Source of the DNA: Euperipatoides rowelli | Lineage: Eukaryota; Onychophora; Udeonychophora; Euonychophora; Peripatopsidae | Reading direction: 5' to 3' (one strand) | Length of the DNA: 10,528 nucleotides | Assembly (NCBI GenBank): GCA_003024985.2 | Contig: PXIH01S0012498.1 | Shown: piece after piece, positions 8,738 to 10,528 of the stretch | Layout of the letters: the number at the start of each line of letters is the position of its first letter | Numbering within the stretch: position 1 is the stretch's first letter | Notes under the pieces: model-generated | What the model was told of the DNA's origin: nothing | The model's database searches: none | Seen by the model: the letters and a program-made list of their open reading frames with translations, nothing else | Position numbers and translations under genes: made by a program

Positions 8738-8752
8738 ATAAATGTTGGATTA
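8738..8752. repeat. Target-site duplication, copy at the retrotransposon 5' end
   Basis: ATAAATGTTGGATTA matches 3000-3014 at 14 of 15 positions. With the other copy next to the A-tail, it marks the 5' boundary of the element. The empty site would have read through GGATTA into ATACATATTG. Confidence 0.8.
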
Positions 8753-9556
8753 ATACATATTGTTTTATTCATATACTATTCTAGAAGTAAAAGGTATAGG
8801 CTATTATTTAAACTAAACTGTTAAGGTCTAATTAATAACAAACTTGAAAGTCTCAGATCTTGGCATATACTCTAAATGAAGCAATAGAACCAATACCCAG
8901 TCATATTATAATAATTATATATTGCACAGTTAGGAAATCCTGAAGATATTGAAAAACATTACTTGTAAATTGCAATACTGCTTTCAAAATTTTGATAAAT
9001 TTAGATCAATATAGTTGTTTTGAGCTTGACTTTATTGTCATTTTGCTAAAAAAAAATGTTATTTTTTTTTTTTTTAAATATTTTTCTCAATCTAACAGGG
9101 ATGAGGTAAAGCCAGTGCCTTATTGAAAATTTCTTGCTAAGCGGTGTGGTGTGGTGCGTTATGGAAAAAATTAAATAGATATATTTTCGATGCCAGTGCT
9201 AGCCTTGCATAGCATTGTCTTTTATTGCATTTTCTTTATTGGAGGCCACACCTTTATTTGGATACCTTTATTTGTTTACCGTATTGCCAGCACCTATTTC
9301 TTTATATCCTGCATCAAGATGAAGATTACTCAAATTTCTCCTTGCAACTAGAATAATGTTTATCTATTACTCTATAAATCTGAGAAATTGTGTTTTTGTT
9401 GCCTTTCAATGCAAACAATGTGTTTTAAGAAATTTGAGGTTAATTCTAGCAAGAGTCACTCACAAACAAATCATTTTCTATATTTTTCCTCACAATGCAT
9501 GTCAACATGAATTTATATTTTTTTCTGTGCGTCACATACCATTGAAAGCTATGCGT
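8753..9556. other. AT-rich flank without a recognised gene
   Basis: No convincing coding frame or RNA gene is seen. It contains a T-rich run (about 9062-9075) and a directly repeated ACCTTTATTTG (9250-9260 and 9264-9274). An open frame from 9356 on the plus strand runs into the following microsatellite and is judged spurious. Confidence 0.6.
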
Positions 9557-9667
9557 TATGATTATGAATATGATTATGATTATTATGATTATGAATATGA
9601 ATATGAATATGAATATGAATATGAATATGAATATGAATATGAATATGATTATGATTATGATTATGAT
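9557..9667. repeat. TATGAA/TATGAT hexanucleotide microsatellite
   Basis: A 111-bp tract is built from TATGAT and TATGAA hexamers with one extra TAT. Its core is nine successive TATGAA units, flanked by TATGAT-rich ends. It translates on the plus strand as alternating Tyr-Glu and Tyr-Asp purely because the unit is six bases long. TATGAA and TATGAT differ by one base, so one variant probably spread by slippage. Confidence 0.95.
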
Positions 9668-9670
9668 TTG

Positions 9671-10062
9671 TAACCAGCCAATCAGCCATTACAAATAAAA
9701 CATAATTATTTTATATTTTAAAATCATTTATCATATAATTATTTAATGTACATCTAATTCAACACATGAAGGGTTAACCTTACTAGATACCTAAAGCATT
9801 AAAGCACTGTTAATTGTTATCTTTTCTTCTCCCTACATGTTACGAGAAATGATATATGATTATTACAATAGACTGCATATAAACTGATTCAGTAGCAAGC
9901 TGGAAGAAGGAAAAGGTTCTAAAATGAAAGGCATTCTAAAATCTCTACCAAGATTGATATACAGGATATTGGATTATCAACTCATACAGTTAACTATTAC
10001 TTTTCCAACCAACCTTACAAATCATTAGCTGAATAACCTGTTGCTCTTATACTGCTTTGCAG
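9671..10062. other. AT-rich flank without a recognised gene
   Basis: No long open frame or element is recognised. The end of the stretch (TTATACTGCTTTGCAG, ending 10062) resembles a splice acceptor with a weak pyrimidine tract. Confidence 0.5.
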
Positions 10063-10246
10063 ATTTCCAGAGAAGAACAATCAAACGATCCGAAGCCTCA
10101 TCAACCAACCACCACCTGTCCTCCTTTTGAACCTGGTTACCCAAAGATTGGATGTGCACCTAGGGTTAGAGAATCTGGCCAATAACTGTTGCTCTAAGAT
10201 CTGCTGCTGCACTTGTCATTCACAATAAACAACCGCATCATCATAA
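10063..10246 (+). other. Possible exon between candidate splice sites
   Basis: A 184-bp stretch of more balanced composition runs from a CAG acceptor-like site (10060-10062) to a GTAAGT donor (10247). Two overlapping frames are open. One (10063-10182) is polar and proline-rich and includes PKPHQPTTTCPPFEPGYPK. The other (10037-10225) ends with a cysteine cluster, NNCCSKICCCTCHSQ. Both stop before the donor, so if spliced here the junction lies in untranslated sequence. I recognise neither product. It may be a UTR exon, a non-coding RNA exon or part of an unidentified repeat. Confidence 0.25.
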
Positions 10247-10310
10247 GTAAGTTATCGTTGTCATGTTTAATTAGGTGTAACTAAATTATTATAATACCGC
10301 TTTCTTTCAG
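10247..10310 (+). other. Candidate 64-bp GT-AG intron
   Basis: It has a consensus donor GTAAGT at 10247, TAACTAA at 10278-10284 matching an ideal branch-point sequence 26-32 bases before the end, and the acceptor CTTTCTTTCAG ending at 10310. All three signals sit in the right order and at the right spacing, but no coding frame confirms splicing and 64 bp is near the lower limit for vertebrate introns. Confidence 0.3.
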
Positions 10311-10325
10311 ATAACTTGGCACCTC

Positions 10326-10382
10326 AACCTGCCTAGCAGAGCCCCCTTCTGGGGCTGGTCTGTATTTATGGCTCAGCAGGTT
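10326..10382. repeat. Nested hairpin
   Basis: An outer stem AACCTGC (10326-10332) pairs with GCAGGTT (10376-10382), both perfect. Inside it AGCCCC (10340-10345) pairs with GGGGCT (10351-10356) over a 5-base loop, with CAG/CTG (10337-10339/10360-10362) able to extend the stem past a bulge. It is unusually GC-rich for this window. It lies just downstream of the candidate intron, and its function is unknown. Confidence 0.5.
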
Positions 10383-10528
10383 TAAGAATTTTCCCTATTT
10401 ATGTCTAACCAATATATAGAGCAGACACTCACCTTTAAGATGGCATATTGGAGAACACTTCATTGTCCACGGTTCACGTTCGTTCTGCCAAAATATATCC
10501 TCGGAAATCATCGTTTCCATCTTTATAT

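Noticed and set aside
9356-9673. Plus-strand open frame of 105 codons ending in a Tyr-Glu/Tyr-Asp repeat
   Set aside because: About a third of it is the hexanucleotide microsatellite, which is open in this frame by construction. The rest shows no domain or coding-like composition.
10311-10330. LTR retrotransposon primer binding site (TTGGCACCTCAACC)
   Set aside because: There is no TGT...ACA long terminal repeat before it, no second copy, and no gag/pol coding downstream within the window.
10369-10481. tRNA-derived SINE: TGGCTCAGCAGG as box A and GGTTCACGTTC as box B
   Set aside because: The boxes are about 100 bp apart, well beyond the usual spacing, box B matches poorly, and no A-rich tail or target duplication is visible.

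Overview
The window is nuclear DNA from an animal, AT-rich and mostly non-coding, with no bacterial-style gene organisation. It has decayed coding relics, long AT-rich stretches, microsatellites and one large non-LTR retrotransposon. The retrotransposon resembles the Tx1 branch of the L1 superfamily, which is common in frogs, fish and some aquatic invertebrates. That suggests, but does not prove, an amphibian, fish or similar host. No intact protein-coding gene is visible.

Left flank (1-2999). The minus strand of about 348-1507 carries a broken coding relic whose fragments read like ankyrin repeats. A block of roughly 450 bp of this relic is duplicated head to tail (477-924 and 925-1392). Both copies share a one-base frameshift, so the block was probably already dead when it was duplicated. 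The rest is AT-rich and gene-free. It holds a perfect 10-bp inverted repeat (2013-2047), a GA-rich microsatellite (2874-2907) and three successive 7-bp-stem hairpins (2908-2992).

Retrotransposon (3015-8737, minus strand). Two nearly identical 15-bp sequences, 3000-3014 and 8738-8752 (14 of 15 match), flank the element. The first directly abuts a T10 run, which is the A-tail read on the plus strand. This defines a 5.7-kb insertion in element order: 5' UTR (8737-8394, with an 18-bp tandem repeat), broken ORF1 (8393-7384), a long T/G-rich spacer (7383-6526), broken ORF2 (6525-3260), and 3' UTR with polyadenylation signal and A-tail (3259-3015). ORF2 encodes an AP-type endonuclease, a reverse transcriptase and a C-terminal region. 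The signature residues of endonuclease and reverse transcriptase are still recognisable, but frame breaks and stops prevent a full-length product. In an active element, ORF1 protein binds the transcript, and ORF2 protein nicks the target and reverse-transcribes from it.

Right flank (8753-10528). This is AT-rich sequence with a TATGAA/TATGAT hexanucleotide microsatellite (9557-9667). Near the end is a possible short exon followed by a 64-bp candidate intron (10247-10310) and a nested hairpin (10326-10382). I recognise no gene there.

I found no previously undescribed system that I can support. The best-supported observations are the retrotransposon's target-site duplication and structure, and the duplicated ankyrin-like relic.
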